From NCBI GenBank assembly GCA_030142905.1, contig JASJOG010000012.1, positions 3,233,501 to 3,297,500 of the forward strand: 64,000 nt of DNA, given 5' to 3'. Below the pieces are notes generated by a model. It was not told the DNA's origin. It searched no databases and worked only from the letters and a program-made list of their open reading frames with translations. How positions within the stretch are numbered: position 1 is the stretch's first letter; each line of letters opens with the position of its first letter. A program made the position numbers and the translations under genes. This document shows positions 1 through 11,815 of this stretch, one piece after another. Source of the stretch: Heliopora coerulea (Eukaryota; Cnidaria; Anthozoa; Scleralcyonacea; Helioporidae).

Positions 1-432
1 ATATCTTTCGCATGTAATACCAAAGATGATTGTAATGGACACCGTCATTAAAATTACATTCATAAAAATCTCTAACTGTAAAGTTTTACAAAAGAAATCT
101 GTATTAACGTTTTCAACTCTGTAGGCGACGTAACTTTGTATAAAGGCTGTATACATTTGGCAAAATGCGGTGAGAATATCTGCAGTAGAAAGCATGACAG
201 CCAGAATGTGAGTAACTCCTCGAAGGTTCTTGTTCTTGAAAAATACGTAAAGGACAAGGGAGTTAAAAGAAATTGAAAACATTGCAGCCAAAAAATTAAC
301 CAAAGCCAAGAAGATCTCGTTCCACCGAAATCCTTCAATCGACTGTATCTCTCCTCCAACTCTGATGCTGCGGCACTCCCAGTGTAAAGAATTGTTATCC
401 TCTTTATCCGAATTATTCAAAACCTCGATCAT
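1..432 (-). CDS. Class A GPCR, N-terminal 144 residues (cut by window edge)
   Basis: The frame is open from an ATG at 432 down to base 1, so the 3' two thirds of the gene lie outside the window. It encodes an extracellular N-terminus, TM1 with the S-F-N-S-L-V-L-Y segment, TM2 with the conserved Asp in S-T-A-D-I-L, the TM3 Cys (D-F-F-C-K-T), and it ends exactly at C-E-R-Y, the family's form of the DRY motif. It aligns with the intact gene at 12250-13218 without any indel (constant offset 12786) and with only scattered substitutions. No stop or frameshift is seen, so it may be functional. The ligand is unknown. Rhodopsin-like receptors are seven-helix plasma membrane proteins that couple to G proteins (family knowledge). 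Confidence 0.85.
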   Translation of the reverse strand, partial: MIEVLNNSDKEDNNSLHWECRSIRVGGEIQSIEGFRWNEIFLALVNFLAAMFSISFNSLVLYVFFKNKNLRGVTHILAVMLSTADILTAFCQMYTAFIQSYVAYRVENVNTDFFCKTLQLEIFMNVILMTVSITIIFGITCERY

Positions 433-2600
433 TTCACCTCACTGTTTCACAGAGTAAACGTTGTTTCTAACTCAAAGCCTACAAGAACGTCCGACCAACC
501 TATTGAAGTGCCCTTGCATCTAAGATTTAATTACTTGGAAAAGTTTCCTTATATAGATTCACGAAGGCCTAAATTTCTGATTTGATTCTTTCCTAACGGA
601 CGAAACGATAATAGGCACAAACTCTTAATAGATTGTGTAAAAAGGACTTAAAAGCCTAAATTAATCCGATTGCTTAGTGTTTTAACTGACATATGACCGT
701 TGTGAAAATTCCTCTCATCTATATCGTCTATACATAATAGCTTTATCAAAAATATCGCATCAAAGAGGAAAAGATAATTTTTAGGCTTTTAGAGAGCGAA
801 GGCGTGGGAAGTTCTTCAAAAATGACGGGGAGCTAAAATTGCTTGGATAAGTAGCTAAACAAAGAATGTCTTTGAGTCAGCAGAACACTGATTTAGTTAG
901 CGTCGGAAGAATTAGTGAAACAGTGCATTCTTGCGAAAAAAGGGAATAAAACTGTAAAAATTGAATATTTTTTGTATAATATATCATGTCAAATGCATTA
1001 GTATCACTTGCATGTTTGTGGATGCAAATGTATTCCTCACCAATATTTCTTAAGATATAAGTAGTCATTCAAACTATAAATTTGTAGTACGTAAATATCC
1101 TTCTTATGTACATAATATATTTTTTTCATGTGTACCAACATCAAGGTGAGCAAAGAAATATTGCCTTTCTCGCACTTTCAAAAGTTGGGATAAATTTTCC
1201 TTTTTTGCCATTCTGTATTGGCCGAGTTGTGGTAGTTTGTGCCGTAGTGACGCTCTCGCTACGTCGCTTCTTCAGTAAGACTTGTCTTACGTTCTTTTAA
1301 AGCTCTTCCGAGGATTACAGGAAATAAACCTCACTGCCCAAACCGTACGGAATAGTCCTAAAAAAATATGCAAGCATGGCTCCCTGTGCACACTTCATAA
1401 AATAAACCCTAGGGTTTGAATGTGAGTCTGTACCGATTATTGGAAAATTGTACTAGGTCATTAAATATAAACATCTATAACAACTATGATCTTATAAAAA
1501 AACCTGAACATATGTGGCTGATTCTTAATAAAAGAATTTTGACGATCTTCTTTTGTTAGGTACATCAACGAGGCCTCTTTACTCTTTCTTATTCCAGTTT
1601 CTGGGGACTCACTGAATACGCATAAACCTCTGAGGCGTACTGGAGTTTCCCCCTTCACGAGTAATATCGATTATATCGTCTGGCGTTAACCAGAGTAGAA
1701 TCAATACAGACGAGAAATGTCATTGTCAGGTATCAAAGTGCTAATATGTGAATGGACATAATTTTTTTTAACCCTTTTAGGTCTGAGTTAGAGTTTCCCC
1801 GTTGACGAGTAAAATCGTCTGACGTTAGCCAGAGTAAAATCAATAAAAACGAGAAATATGGTTGTCAAGTATCACAGTGTTAATAATAAGATTGTTAATT
1901 GGCATATCCTTCGGTCATGCATTTGTATTGAGAGAAAAGCATGATTAGACTCAAGAGTAGACTGATTTTGGTTACTGGCAAGCTTTTATTTGCTGTACGA
2001 GCATAATTTTTAAATATCTAGGAACTTCCAATGTAGTCGGTATTTTTCTACACTGCGCAGCTTAAGCAAAATTTTCTCGAGGTTATTATAGTCTTTGGAT
2101 CGCATCAGTCGTTCACAATGAATCAAAGAACTCTTTAGAGAAAATGTACCTTCCGCTTGGAGGTCATAATTGTCGATGTCTTTAAAGATTGATTAGTTTT
2201 GCACAGTGTGAAATTTTATTGCAATATGCTGGCCATTAATAAAATCCTAATGTAGTTCAAGGCATTAACTTGTAGTCTTGCTATAAGGATCCAAAGGAAG
2301 GGAAAAAGTCGAACTTGGGCAAGAAATCTTTGATGCAGAAAGAGACTTTGAAACATTCCAAGTTAGATGTGAGCGCTTGGTCTTTACAATAGATTATACA
2401 TTTGCATGTGATTCAGCTAAAGACTTTTTCTGATAGCAATAGATCAATCACAGGGAAATAGAGCTTATGCATTCATATTTCTCTTAGACCAAATTTCAAA
2501 ATAAAATAAAATTTACATGATCTTGGTCATGGCAGTCGTTCCATATGGCTTAGAACTGAGAACAACTGTCGCCGTTTGGTCGTTTGGAGCGCTTAGCCCA
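433..2600. other. GPCR 5' flank; no gene recognised
   Basis: This is upstream DNA of the minus-strand GPCR. A block at about 735-840 recurs at about 13521-13626, 25985-26105 and more weakly 19425-19550, each time upstream of a GPCR of this family. It is therefore either an ancestral flank or a shared promoter region. Two copies of a small hairpin repeat (core C-T-G-G-C GTTA GCCAG) lie at about 1656-1700 and 1801-1840. About 50 bases at 1320-1370 are absent from unit 2. Short open frames here differ between units and show no domain. Confidence 0.5.
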
Positions 2601-2640
2601 ATCTATATCTCAGCGCTTGTAGCTAACCTCACGAAAGTTT

Positions 2641-2870
2641 CATATGTGAAAAACATATGTAGCTGGAATATTTTCACATATAAAATTTTCATTTAACATA
2701 TGAGATGGAAATGCTTTTACATATGAAGTACCGAATTTTTGATGTGAAATGGACTGGTTCAAAATTTCACATATGAGATCTTAGTGTACGTATACATGTA
2801 TTTCACATATGAAAATTACTTTCACATATGGAATTGAAGCAATTCAGATAAGAAGTACTATTTTCATATG
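2641..2870. promoter_or_regulatory. Cluster of eight CATATG palindromes (TTTCACATATGAAA-like), unit 1
   Basis: CATATG occurs at 2641, 2654, 2697, 2720, 2770, 2806, 2825 and 2865, eight times in 230 bases, against about one in 4 kb by chance. Most sites extend to TTTCACATATG or its complement, making an imperfect palindrome. Seven sites are kept in unit 2 (15354-15542). Spacing is irregular, so this is not a simple satellite. CATATG is a possible E-box half-palindrome for bHLH factors (family knowledge). A regulatory role is only inferred; a degraded repeat is the alternative. Confidence 0.4.
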
Positions 2871-4194
2871 TGAAATTGCACTGGAAATTTTTGTAAAGGT
2901 AATACACCTATGGTTCTTTTTTGATATTAGAATAAGCAATTGTAACCTCACTATTATTGTGATTGTTTCACGAGTAGGGGTGGAAATAATAATGATATGC
3001 GCGTTTGCTTCGGGCTAAATCGTATAAGGGATACGCATAAGCGTATTTCTCGTAATATTGATTAGATAAGTATGTCTAAGTATTAACAGATAAAGAAATG
3101 AAATTCTCGTTTGATTGAATCATAATTGGTCGGATATTTTCCATATTGCCCGTTCAATGTGAGATTTAAAATAGTGTTGCTTATTTCGAATAAAAATTAT
3201 AATTTTTAACAAAATATGAAGTGAAAGTGCATTACGAACAATCAAATATGGAAAAGACCATGCAGAGTGCAGTTGGTGAAGAAATTCTTCATGAAATGAC
3301 GACAGAATCGCAAGCTTTTGTTTGACGTTTTGTACCTTTGCACTTGTCAATTAGTTTCCAGTAAAGCGATATAATAAACTACTTATTGACCTTGCTTAGT
3401 CGTTCGGTACTAGTGAATTATCTGACTACTGTTTTTGGACGGTGTTAAAAACATCGGTCTAATATTTCACTAGCACAGACCTCATGCTAGGTCAATAAAT
3501 AGTAAATATTTACCATGTACTACCGGGTGGTGTTAAGAGGAGTGACGAACAAATTTTATGGAATTATTTTTTTATTAATTTTATAGGGTGTTACCATGAA
3601 TCATCCGAAATTGAAACCTTCGAACTATTTCCTAGATTCACTGTTGATATTGTAGCTTTATAAATCCGGCCAAAACCATGTCTACATGTTCGCGGCAAAC
3701 GATGCAGGTCTTGTTGATGCTAAGCGGAGTTTCACGTTAAAGTTCATGATAAACTTGGTAGGTCTTCGTTTACATTTCTCCGTTTATTGTAAAAAGAAAA
3801 AAACCCGTCGCATTCCATAAAAGTATTTCGGTTTCCACTTGTTATTTTGATAAATTTGAGATCAGTTGTTCTAAGCTTTTAGATGACTTTTCGTCTGGTG
3901 GCTGGTAATTCAACGTCAAAGGAACAAATTTATACAGTGTAAATGTCTACAGATAGAGATAACTGATTTCCAGAATTTTTTTTAACTCTCCATTTTCATA
4001 AAGTTCCCGTAAAGAATAATTAAGGACTGTTTTTACATGATCAATGCAAATTTTCCCAAATCTAATGTACCCTGTAATGATATCTTAACCATGTCATCCA
4101 AAATTCTTCGTTCTGGTTTCCGTGAAAAATAATCTGCAGCCAATCTTTACTATTTTGCCCTCAAATGCTGTAATTAAAACTCATTATGACATAT
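2871..4194. other. Intergenic, duplicated in unit 2; no gene recognised
   Basis: The sequence matches 15588-16920. A 76-codon open frame at 3120-3350 (minus) persists in unit 2 with many replacements and no domain. I do not call it a gene. Confidence 0.5.
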
Positions 4195-4525
4195 GCTCAT
4201 TACCATGATTATCATCATCATCATCCTCGTAGTCATCATAATCATCATCATCATCCTCGACATCATCTTCATAATCGCCATCATCATTATGATCATCATC
4301 GTCATCATCATTATGATCATCATCGTCATCATCATTACTATCATCATCATCATCGTCATCATCACCATCATCATCATCATCACCATCACCATCATCATCA
4401 CAATCATCGCCATCCTGATCAAATCTTTGCCATCAAATTCAAACTTCGCCATCAACTTCACAGCTGTCATCACCATAAACTTCGTCATCATAATCATTTT
4501 CATCATATCCAACCGTTTGATCCAT
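4195..4525. repeat. Imperfect (CAT)n microsatellite
   Basis: About 330 bases of CAT/CATCATCGT-type triplets give spurious His-, Ile- and Met-rich open frames in three frames. The unit 2 equivalent is only about 30 bases of pure CAT (16929-16959), so the array has expanded or contracted since the duplication. Confidence 0.9.
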
Positions 4526-4950
4526 AAAAACAACGGATTTGCGAGAACAAACCAACGAATTTGAATAATTTTTTGACGACCTTGGATTTCTCACTGTTTT
4601 TTCAACATTTTTCTGAACTCCATTGGAACCATTCCATTATCTATTATACCGTGCAAACTCTTAAACTTGATAGTTCTTATGCCTTTATAAATTGAAAATA
4701 CTTTCCATTTTAACTGAGTGCTCCTTTGCGCATTACAGCTTAGTAATTGGGAAAAACGACTGGTTGGCTGCAGGAGTGTAGATAACCCATTTTGATTATG
4801 GAGTGTATCTGACTTAAATTGCCCGAATATTTTATACTTTCATGACGCGAATTCAGCCCATGTATAGTGTAGCCTCGCTTCTTCTGCCCTAATACGTAAA
4901 TTAAATATAAACTAGTAGCCAAATCGGATTTTAATCTACTTTATGCCTTA
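4526..4950. other. Intergenic; nothing recognised
   Basis: AT-rich 3' flank of the GPCR pseudogene, matching about 17055-17460 in unit 2. Confidence 0.5.
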
Positions 4951-5991
4951 TCAAATTTTATAGGAATTTCTATCTGTTTTTTGTCCAAATTTCCTATTCT
5001 TTTTCGGAAATTTTAGGGGGCTGGACCACCCCACCATGCCCCCTATAAACCACGTCACTGTTTGGTTGTGCCGTTTTGCCGTTTCTCTTCGTGATCCAAA
5101 ACACCTTTTAACGTAGGTCATGATAGTTGGAGAAAGACGAGAATTCTGCAGGCAGTCTGTGAACTGATTAGCCGAAGAAGAAAAATAGAACAATGAACAA
5201 AAGCATGGCTGATAATAGACATCAAGAATGCCATTCAGTTTTGAGCCTGCTCTAATTACTTAACCCATAACAATGACTGGGATGTAATACACAAGGAATA
5301 TGAAGATAACCAAGAAAGACTTAATAAACCTTTTCTTTCAGCTTGCAATGGTTGCTAAGTTTTCAACTCCTGATGACCGTGTTGATGTCCTTAGTTTGAA
5401 ATAGATCTTTACGTACGCGTAAAAGCAAAATCAAAATGTTGGAAAATATAATTAGAAAGAAAATCTAAGTTCCAACTTCAACAAATGTTCGAGATCTTCC
5501 ACACATTACGCCTGTTGGAAAAAGAGCGAAATGGATCCCATTCCTTTGAAGGTTGGGTTTTCACAATTATGTTCTACAATATATCTTCCGCAAGTAATAC
5601 CAAAGATGATCATAATAGACAGAGCTATTAGAATCAATATCATAACTATTCCTGCCTGCAAAATATTACAAAAAAAAGTCGTACGAATTTTTTTAACGTT
5701 GCAGGCAATGTAACTTTCTTTCACGACTGTAATCACCTGGCAAATGCGTTAAGAATATCTTCAGACGAAAGCATAACCACCAAACCTTTTGTTCTTAAAT
5801 AATACATAAAGCACAAGAGAATTAAAACAAATTGAAAATGCTCTGGCCATGAATTTGACTAAGGCCAGGGTGATTCTGTTCCATCGAAATGTTCCAATTG
5901 ATTGTATTTCCATCTTGTTCCTTCCGTTTTGCAATTCCGACGTAAAAACGTGTAATTTTTCGTACCTGTAATTATTCAAAATCCCGATCAT
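4951..5991 (-). pseudogene. Class A GPCR pseudogene (older paralogue), unit 1
   Basis: An ATG at 5991 opens a frame related to the N-terminus and TM1 of the 12250-13218 receptor (R-W-N-R-I-T-L-A-L-V; F-N-S-L-V-L-Y-V). It stops at 5761 after K-N-K-R-F-G-G because about 20 bases of the first intracellular loop and TM2 start are missing. The next frame (5736-5506) covers TM3 and reads C-G-R-Y where the relatives have C-E-R-Y. A further deletion removes the H-P-I-T-Y-K segment. The TM7 and tail portion (S-S-A-N-Q-F-T-D-C, lacking the Pro of NPxxY) is in a third frame and reads past the usual stop. Both large deletions are also in 17575-18518, so the gene was already dead before the block was duplicated. 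Confidence 0.9.
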
Positions 5992-7900
5992 TTTACTTCG
6001 TTCTTTTCATCCAAACCAACAAGGACTTCTCATCGGCTCACACAAGTTACGTTTGATGACATACAGGAAATTTTTTATACAGACCACTTGCACTCGCATG
6101 CTAAATAAGCCATCTGGAGTTCAACTTGAGAAGAGACACAGAGAGAGAAAGACAGAGAGAAGGGAGATCAGGGAGGGAAAGAGAGAGATATTGCAAAAGT
6201 TTAAATGGGATTCCTACTTGACACCATTTCTTTGTTTCAGAATTTCTGACTCAAAGCAATAATTCGGACATTATCACGGGTGACATTAGTCTTCTCAAAG
6301 ACGTACTCTTCAAAATAAAAAATTCATTTCCGGTTATTTTTGCCATCAAAGAAAAACGTTTGTATGTCTTCTCAGTGATCTGAAACTGTCCTTGTCTTAG
6401 TGGCTCTGTACGCCAATTATGACAAATATTGTGTCCAATTTATATCTTTCAAGTAAGGAAGAACAAACCATAAAAGATATGAAACACTTATATTTTTATG
6501 TTCAAAGAAATTACATTCTTGCTACTCTTGAGAATCGAGTTGACACACCAAGCATGCATTCTCATAAACGATGGTTACCGTAATATTGAATAAACATCCT
6601 GCACTGAATAAACATTACGATGAACTGTCACATAGTATTTAGTTGTTGTAAGCCAAAGAATAAAAATATGATGTAGCGATGAAATCAATCCAATTATGGT
6701 AGTAACGTTGTTCATCACCCTCGGATCTCTTTTTTTTCACAAGTTTTAAAGATGAGTGAGATAATGAAGGAAGATTTTAGTTTCACTCCCTTAATAATAT
6801 TGTTATCAATGATATGATTATGTCGTGGGAAATAAGTGTATGCTGGAAGATTTTCTGAGTGCTCTGCTGCTGTTTTAATGATTTATGTAACTGTTATTGA
6901 TTAAAAACTACTTAATTAACGAGACTTATATGCAAAAGTAACAATTTCTTTTTTATTCAACTTAAGAAGAATTGAACTCTTTTAAGATACACTAGAATCA
7001 AAAAAATCCTTTTTGGATTCTTAAAAATGCAGCACTTTAATGGTGAAGTTTTAGATGACGTCCAAGTAATACCCCAAAATATTTGATATCTTAACACATT
7101 TAATGCATTTATCAGTCATATCTAATAACTAATGTATTTCTGACGAATTTTGTATAGTATTTGCCCATTATGGGTTTCCAAATGGATTGATGGGTTTCCA
7201 ATATTTAAAAATTATAAATCGCCTTAAATCTAACAAAATGTAGAATAAATCTGACGACCATTTTACAAACAGTACTGCTAGTCGTTTGAGTAGATAGAGC
7301 TTATGCGCATGCCGCACAGCTTTGCAAGTAAAAATTCAACTTATGCTCTGCGTTGGGGTAAGCCATGTCGTCCTGACACAACCATAGTATTAATTCATGA
7401 GAGACACACGTCTGACACAATGTCAAGAACTTTTTCGGTACTATCGAAAATAGCAAGCGAGGCACAACTGCACGAAGTAATGCTGAGAAAAAAATCCACT
7501 GCATATTTATGAATGAGGTCCTACATTATTTTAAACTTGGGTCTGTAACCGTTATCGGAATATTTTAAAAGGAATTAAAAACAGATATCCATTAAAACTA
7601 TAAGTTTTAAAAAATTTTGTTACAAATTCAATTTTAGTATTATTAAATGAATATTCATCTGTCATGTGCACTGACAGATGTGAATGATTCCTTTCAAATG
7701 TCGACTGTTGTTGATTACGGACGAACTTTCACCTGTTCCAAAGGGATATTTTTCAAAAATTTCGGGAATATATTCTCTTAGTTGATACTGGTTTATTACG
7801 GCTTTCTAATGCTGATATTGATGATGAATTGTGGACCGCATAAGCAACGTTTTCACCAGGACATTGCCCTTTTTTAGATCGTAAGAGTCTTTTACAATTA
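5992..7900. other. Pseudogene 5' flank; no gene recognised
   Basis: It includes a purine-rich GA/GAGA stretch at 6128-6195. That stretch is where unit 2 carries about 1.6 kb of additional sequence. A 69-codon frame at 7303-7512 is kept in unit 2 but with frequent replacements and an equally open opposite strand, so it is not called. Confidence 0.5.
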
Positions 7901-8470
7901 CAGTAGAAACCTGTTATCTTAAACTCGGTTATCTCGAATCTCCCGTTTTGTCGAACTAAAAGTAAATTCCGTTAAAACTCATAACACATTGACAGTGGTT
8001 TAATATTGCCTATCTCGAACTAGGTTATTTCGAAACTCTCGCTATCTCGAACAATACGTGAGGTCTCTTGGCGTTATTTGGTACGGTTTATCTTGAATTT
8101 GTTAGGATGGCAATCAACTGACAACTGGAAACGTTTTGTCTACTCGTCTGATTTGTAATTTTATATTTATATAACATGAAAAATCTAACGTTACAATGCT
8201 CAAGAGCACATCGATAACGTTAGATTAATGGACTGCCAATACGATAGCTACCGAAACTTGTCTTTTTAATCTATTTTAGCAATTTTAAGGTAACAATTCA
8301 TTTTTAAGAACGTCCGTGAATTTTGGCCCGTAAACTTGTCAAAAGTGGACTGGGCTAATAGGTTTTTATCAAAATCTGGAATACTGATGCTACCCTTGTT
8401 ATGTCGAGCTCCCGTTATCTCGAACAATTTTTGATTGATCTGGACAGTTCGAGATGGCGGGATTCCACAG
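7901..8470. mobile_element. Non-autonomous pogo/Tigger-like DNA transposon (570 bp), unit 1
   Basis: The left end starts CAGTAGAAACCTGTTATCTT after a TA dinucleotide. The right end, read inwards on the other strand, starts CTGTGGAATCCCGC and continues TATCTCGAACTG. The two ends align over about 25 bases with scattered mismatches, and the subterminal TATCTCGAA motifs recur in both arms. There is no transposase frame. The start CAGT..GAA and TA target are typical of pogo/Tigger elements (family knowledge). The right-hand TA is not preserved. The unit 2 copy has exactly the same length. Confidence 0.7.
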
Positions 8471-8861
8471 GCATAAAAAAAACCGTTTGGTAAAAAACAT
8501 AGCTTCCACTTGGTCATTTTCATCTTCGATGTCTTTACAGGTTGATTAGTTTTGCACAGTGTGAAATTTAACTCGAACATGCGGCCCTTCAACGAAATGC
8601 TTGAGTTGTTTTGTAAACTAGTTTATTATGACCTTGCTAGCCACATAAGGATAAATTAATTTAGGGCAAGTACACTTGGATACATAAAGCAACTTTGTTC
8701 CAGTTGCATTCGGATGGAATAGCTTCTCTTTCATAACAAATAGTTACAGTTTTTCATACCGGACTTTTACATTTTACATGAAGGAAAGTTTTTCTGACTG
8801 TAACCAACCATTGCCGAGGAAAACCTCAGTGAATTTACGTCACTCCCCAACGAATTAATTT
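8471..8861. other. Intergenic; older internal homology
   Basis: Bases 8520-8580 resemble 2180-2245 (shared GATTAGTTTTGCACAGTGTG). This fits the idea that the two GPCR types and their flanks within a unit arose by an earlier duplication. No gene is seen. Confidence 0.45.
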
Positions 8862-9873
8862 ATTGCAAACTTTGCGTTTTTAAAACATTAAAAATGTTAA
8901 AAATATTTAATTACCCGAGGCTTTCGACTATATAGTCATCACCAGGATTAAAAACTGATAAAATATATCATCCAGCGTGGACTAGAATATACTACAGCTT
9001 ACGTTATTCCTAAAGGACTAAGTTTGTACATTGAAACACCAATTTTGAGAAACTAAAAAACCTTTACAATCTTACAACTCCAAAAAGAAAAAAGAAGAAA
9101 TTAAATAACACTGAAAAGTAGCATGTTGTAAATCAAAGACAGGAATTAATGAATAAGACGAGAAAACGATTCAGGTTATATTTCAACTCTGTTTCAAAGT
9201 CATCGTCAGAACGAAGTTAGTTTTGTGAATTTGAGTATGGATTGAAGACCATAAGTCACGTAGCAGCTGTTTCAAGCCACTTTTGAAAGTATTCGCGTTT
9301 GTATTCAAATTTTTATTAACTTTCCGAGATCTATATCGATTCTGTGATGCGTATTGCTGGAGGTTTTACAACAATTAAGTTACTACATTTACCGCACGAG
9401 TTTGTCATGTAGTTTTCTCATGTCAAATTACAGACAGTTGACTGCTCAATGAGAAGTATTGTCAACATTGATAACAAGGGAGAGAAGGAAAACAGTTAAT
9501 TTTGATCATTTTTACTTATCTCAGCCAAATGTGGTGAAACTTTTCTAATGATCGATATTCCAGAAGTAAATGAGTAAACATGAAAGCATGGACGAGAAAA
9601 ATGACAAAACAAACTCACTTCGTCGATATTTTCGTTGACGTTTCAGTTTGCTGTAGTGACTCTGCTCAAAACGTCGATCCCTCGATTTTCACGCAGACGA
9701 GTCTTTTTAGTGGTACAGAAAGCAGTAATCTTTTACAGAGCTTTCATGTAACCAGCTAGAAGAGTTTTATCTCCAAAAGCGTAAATGATAAGATTCATGA
9801 CGCAAGTTCCAAAAACCTACAAGGAAAGAATCCAGGAAGACTGGCGATAAGCGATTTCTTGGGGTATAACATT
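8862..9873. repeat. Copy of the 3' end and flank of the GPCR locus at 29141-30157
   Basis: The sequence matches 29141-30157 with only small differences and the same orientation. The left breakpoint coincides with the end of a SINE at the source locus. The right breakpoint lies inside the GPCR coding region. It separates units 1 and 2 and is absent at the unit 2/3 boundary. Confidence 0.9.
9643..9873 (-). pseudogene. GPCR C-terminal fragment (copy of the 29927-31003 gene)
   Basis: Only the part from the TM6-TM7 loop to the C-terminus is present. The TM7 motif reads N-L-I-I-Y instead of N-P-I-I-Y, and a TAA follows Y-M-K-A-L, truncating the tail. It has no TM1-TM6 and no promoter of its own. 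Confidence 0.9.
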
Positions 9874-11630
9874 CATCTAACAACTAGCGACTCCTTAACA
9901 ACTATATCTTCGTAGTTCGTACAGCACAAACAGAGGATCGGATCTCTGCAGCTGCCTTAATTCATTGTAACTATGCTGCCCCTGCTGACATCAAAGAAAT
10001 GTGTTAAATATTAATGGAGAAGCATCCTCGGATGATGGATGCTCGTAGGTTACTGTCTGAGTCATAAATGCTTTTTCGAAATAAGAGCTGTGTACTTCAA
10101 GTTGTGTGCATATGTTTGCTCTCTCGTGTGATCAGAAATATTAAATGATAATGCGTGTGTTGTGTTTCTGTTCTCACATGCATGGTATACGGTAGTTGTT
10201 TAACTTTTTGTCAAAGACGAAGCTTATTATGTTTCTGTAGTTTTACTTTCGAGTTTTCCTTTTCAGTTGGCACCTTGTTACCGCACTGTAGTTGTAAACT
10301 CACTACCATTTACTTCGTTCTTTACTTCGTTGAGTCATGATGATTCTTGCTGTGATAATACAGCAGTCAGGCATTGTCAAGACATTGGCGTTTTTGTTCA
10401 ATTAAAACATACAATGTATTAATAGTGGCTTAAATGTTCCATTGAATCTTTTCACTATCTTTTTATCTCCTTTCCTCGTCACATAACTACTGACATCATT
10501 ATTTCGTATTTGTATTTGGCTTTAGTAGACAGGTTGAGTCTTACGATGTAGCCCCCTACTGAAAATTCTTCCGTACGCCCATGAGCTTACTTTAATACAA
10601 CTTCAACAAGGATGGCAGCATGAAGAGGTGCGGTTAGATATACACATACAATGAAAATTTCGAAGTAAAAAGTTTAACCTTTGAAACATCCGACTCGAAA
10701 TTTAAACTTAAATTAATTAATTAATTAAATGAATTAAATTAATTAAATTAATTTAATTAATTTAATTAATTAATTAATTAATTTAAACTTAAGTTAATTC
10801 ATACAACAAAAAGGTTGTATTTACATCTTTTTTATGGCCCATGACGGCATATTACCCTCAGGGGGTTTTCCTTTATTCGCTTTACTTGTCGTGATAATAC
10901 CATGGTTCAAGCTTTCTCGCTCTTTTTCCTCATGATTTTTTCATTGAGGCTCTGAAGAACATTCGTAAATTCTTCTGACCTCCAGGTAAACAGACGAAAC
11001 CTGATCATCTTCTTTCTTGCTCGATTTCTTTAATCATCTTATCCTACAACTCAATCTTCATCGCAGCCAATCGGTCTTTGTTCACATTATTTCGTCATCT
11101 ACCAAAAATCTCGCGTTCCAAAAGTACTTAGTTTCTTGAAGTTTGATATCTTTATTTTAATTGAAAAGTCTGGGGCCGATTGTTCAAAGTTGGGATAACT
11201 AAAAGTCCGCTGGATCCTAACTCCCTCTTAAGTAGATGAATTTATACAGTTTGAAGTAGATAAGCATTTATATGCATCATGTTTATTTTTATTTCCGGTA
11301 ACATACAGATAACAGATTTACAGACCTTTGTTATTGATACCTTTACATTTTAACAAAATTCCTCGGAATGATTAGGAACAACTTTTGCATAGCAAATAAG
11401 AGTTTCTTAGATTTAACTTGTCTTGGTTGAATAAAACGACTTAATGACTGATAACCTAAATATATTATATGCAAACTTGATTGTTCAGGTTTTCAAAAAA
11501 AATGATATGCTGAGAAAGTTCTTTTTTATTCTAGTCTTTCTATATATTGTTATGAAATACCATAATATCCTCTTTACAATTATTACAATTTCCACCACCA
11601 GTACCATAACCGTTACTATCCCCTAGACCC
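9874..11630. other. Intergenic; AT palindrome and flank shared with unit 3
   Basis: At 10697-10797 there is about 100 bases of TTAA/AATT-rich self-complementary sequence. From about 11060 onward the DNA resembles 23610-24460, the 3' flank of the unit 3 GPCR. No coding gene is recognised. Confidence 0.55.
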
Positions 11631-11633
11631 CGT

Positions 11634-11815
11634 CACCATCATTATCACCATCACAATCACCATCACCATCACCATCACAATCACCATCACCATCACAATC
11701 ACCATCACCATCACAATCACCATCACCATCACCATCACCATCACCATCACCATCACCATCACCATCACCATCACAATCACCATCACCATCACCATCACTA
11801 TCACTATGAACATCA
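11634..11815. repeat. (CACCAT)n minisatellite
   Basis: About 180 bases of CACCAT/CACAAT hexamers lie 3' of the intact GPCR. The unit 3 counterpart near 24420-24480 is only a vestige. The reverse strand gives a spurious Met-Val repeat frame. Confidence 0.9.

Larger units (their letters stand above)
1..8861. repeat. Tandem segmental duplication, unit 1 (right part)
   Basis: This stretch matches 12787 to about 23105 nearly continuously. Landmarks pair in order: GPCR start 432/13218, CATATG cluster 2641/15354, CAT microsatellite 4195/16929, GPCR pseudogene 5991/18518, transposon 7901/22144. The offset grows from 12786 to 14243 because unit 2 has about 1.6 kb extra at 18680-20265. Homology stops near 8861, where unrelated duplicated DNA begins. 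Identity is high by eye; no percentage was computed. Confidence 0.9.

Noticed and set aside
72..359. 95-codon frame over the first GPCR (also 12891-13124 and 25420-25623)
   Set aside because: Shadow frame of the GPCR coding sequence on the same strand.
4174..4564. Met-, His- and Ile-rich open frames
   Set aside because: They are three frames of one CAT microsatellite, which is contracted in unit 2.
7301..7512. 69-codon frame kept in both units (also 21544-21755)
   Set aside because: Open on both strands, many amino acid replacements between copies, no domain or splice context. Conservation is explained by the duplication.
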